From positions 62,001 through 126,000 of the forward strand of contig JAGAXM010000027.1 of NCBI GenBank assembly GCA_017940895.1: a DNA stretch of 64,000 nucleotides, in the 5' to 3' direction. This DNA is from Clostridiales bacterium (GTDB lineage: Bacteria > Bacillota > Clostridia > Saccharofermentanales > Saccharofermentanaceae). Of this stretch, positions 63,004 through 64,000 are shown piece after piece. How positions within the stretch are numbered: the first letter of the stretch is position 1; every line of letters begins with the position of its first letter. The position numbers and the translations under genes are program-made. Under the pieces are notes generated by a model, which was given only the letters and a program-made list of their open reading frames with translations, made no database searches and was not told where the DNA came from.

Positions 63004-63017
63004 CTGTGAGGTATACG

Positions 63018-63920
63018 ATGACTCTTAAACAATTGCATTATGCTGTAACCATAGCCGAGACCGGCAGTATTACCGAGGCTTCGAAGAAGCTGTTCCTGGC
63101 CCAACCGAGCCTTACGGCATCAATACGCGAACTCGAGAACGAATACGGTGTCACGATCTTTACCCGAAGCAAGAAGGGCATCGAAGTCACGAAGGAAGGC
63201 GAGGAGTTCTTAGGTTACGCACGGCAGGTGCTCGAGCAGGCGAACCTTATAGAAGAAAGATATAACGGCGCGCATAAGGGTAAGGTCAGATTCTGTGTGT
63301 CTTCGCAGCATTACTCGTTCGCGGTAGAGGCTTTTGTTAAGCTGCTGAAAGACTTGGATCCCGATAAGTATGAGTTCCATATGAGGGAGACCGAGACGTA
63401 TGACATTATTAACGACGTGGCGACGTTAAGAAGTGAGATCGGGATACTTTATCTTAATAAGTTCAATGAGACTGTTATTACTAAGACTCTTAAGGATAAT
63501 GATCTTGTATTCCATGAGCTGTTCGTGGCAAAGCCCCATGTTTTTGTGGGAAAGAATTCGCCGCTTGCTTCGAAAAAGAGGATCAAATTGGATGATCTTA
63601 AGCCGTACCCGAGACTTTCGTATGAGCAGGGAAGCCATAACTCATTCTATTTCTCGGAGGAGATCTTAAGTACGCTCGACTGCGATAAGGAGCTGATCGT
63701 GCGTGACCGCGCGACGCTGTTTAACCTCTTGATCGGTATGAGCGGTTATACGATCTGCAGCGGTGTGATCAATGAAGATCTTAACGGACCGAATATCGTG
63801 GCAAGGCCACTCGCGGTCGACGATTATATGCAGATAGGATTTATTAAGCCTGCCAATAACGTGACGTCCAGACTCGCAGCTCTGTATATCGAAGCGCTGC
63901 AGGAGATGGTAAGAGCGTAA
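63018..63920 (+). CDS. LysR-family regulator, probably of metE-metF
   Basis: A 300-residue regulator. The N-terminal HTH, MTLKQLHYAVTIAETGSITE followed by LFLAQPSLTASIRELENEYG, is typical of LysR; the C-terminal co-inducer domain follows from about residue 90 (KGKVRFCVSSQHYSF). ATG 63018 is chosen because of the gtgagg site and the family start; the frame opens slightly earlier at GTG 63006. The divergent position to metE suggests a MetR-like role, but the ligand (homocysteine in E. coli MetR) is not shown here. Confidence 0.88.
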   Translation: MTLKQLHYAVTIAETGSITEASKKLFLAQPSLTASIRELENEYGVTIFTRSKKGIEVTKEGEEFLGYARQVLEQANLIEERYNGAHKGKVRFCVSSQHYSFAVEAFVKLLKDLDPDKYEFHMRETETYDIINDVATLRSEIGILYLNKFNETVITKTLKDNDLVFHELFVAKPHVFVGKNSPLASKKRIKLDDLKPYPRLSYEQGSHNSFYFSEEILSTLDCDKELIVRDRATLFNLLIGMSGYTICSGVINEDLNGPNIVARPLAVDDYMQIGFIKPANNVTSRLAALYIEALQEMVRA

Positions 63921-63994
63921 GTTGACATCTTGACATCTCATCACTAATATATAAGTGCAATTATATAAATGTACTAATATAATGAGGTGTAAAG

Positions 63995-64000
63995 ATGGCG
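63995..64000 (+). CDS. Possible start of a gene running off the window
   Basis: ATGGCG at the window end is preceded by a good gaggtg site (7 bases upstream). TTGACA elements at 63922 and 63930 and AT-rich -10-like sequence lie upstream. Only two codons are visible, so nothing can be said about the product. Confidence 0.35.

Noticed and set aside
62875..63017. SAM riboswitch or T-box before metE
   Set aside because: The gap is 143 bases in total, shared with a divergent promoter; the metE leader is too short and no conserved elements are seen.

Overview
The window looks like chromosomal DNA of an anaerobic Clostridia-type member of the Bacillota. The evidence is the block rimP-nusA-ylxR-L7Ae-infB-rbfA-nrnA-truB-ribF, a sepF/YggS cell-division neighbourhood, PadR/DUF1700 and YhbD-type regulators, an HPr/EI sugar PTS and Rnf-related redox genes. 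Secreted DUF4214 proteins and carbohydrate uptake genes fit a gut- or rumen-like habitat, which is an inference. No phage, IS element, rRNA or CRISPR array is visible. One tRNA gene, tRNA-Arg(CCT), is present.

Layout. 1-5.3 kb: the tail of a secreted CAP/DUF4214 protein, a macro-domain/HTH gene split by an apparent single-base frameshift, a leftward vWA protein, an MntP-ZIP metal transporter fusion and a solitary RES-domain protein. 5.3-9.8 kb: a complete sugar ABC transporter (ATPase, two permeases, binding lipoprotein). 9.9-14.9 kb: a lipoprotein, a small membrane protein, a YhbD-like plus ArsR-like regulator pair, a mini P-loop protein and adenine deaminase. 15.0-25.5 kb: the transcription/translation operon, continuing into lgt and a rodA-type gene. 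25.6-26.7 kb: a PadR/DUF1700 operon. 26.8-33.0 kb: a sucrose PTS operon (EIIBCA, invertase-fructokinase fusion, HPr, EI). 33.1-35.1 kb: an ABC exporter. 35.2-42.6 kb: a zinc-ribbon protein, rpoD with a histone-like lysine/alanine-rich extension, then an Rnf-like cluster made only of C-, D- and G-type subunits plus an unknown membrane protein. 42.6-47.9 kb: tRNA-Arg, a MATE transporter, a CAT-GNAT fusion and a YfhO-type membrane protein. 47.9-52.4 kb: a leftward PgaC-PgaD fusion for exopolysaccharide, diverging from a secreted DUF4214 protein and a polytopic membrane protein. 52.5-58.5 kb: an orphan EIIC, a tandem ACT protein, an aluminium-resistance/methionine gamma-lyase-like enzyme, a HlyD-like adaptor, YggS and SepF. 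58.6-64 kb: DUF47, a cytidine-deaminase-like protein, and metE-metF diverging from a LysR regulator.

Working together. The sucrose block is self-contained: EI and HPr phosphorylate the EIIBCA permease, the GH32 half of the fusion cleaves sucrose-6-phosphate, and the PfkB half phosphorylates the released fructose. MetF supplies methyl-tetrahydrofolate to MetE, probably under the divergent LysR protein.

The most unusual content is the incomplete Rnf-like cluster directly behind rpoD (no A, B or E subunits, and no recognisable covalent-flavin motif in its D-like subunit), together with a high number of gene fusions (MntP-ZIP, ScrB-fructokinase, CAT-GNAT, PgaC-PgaD) and several proteins carrying long Lys/Ala/Pro-rich tails, including the primary sigma factor.
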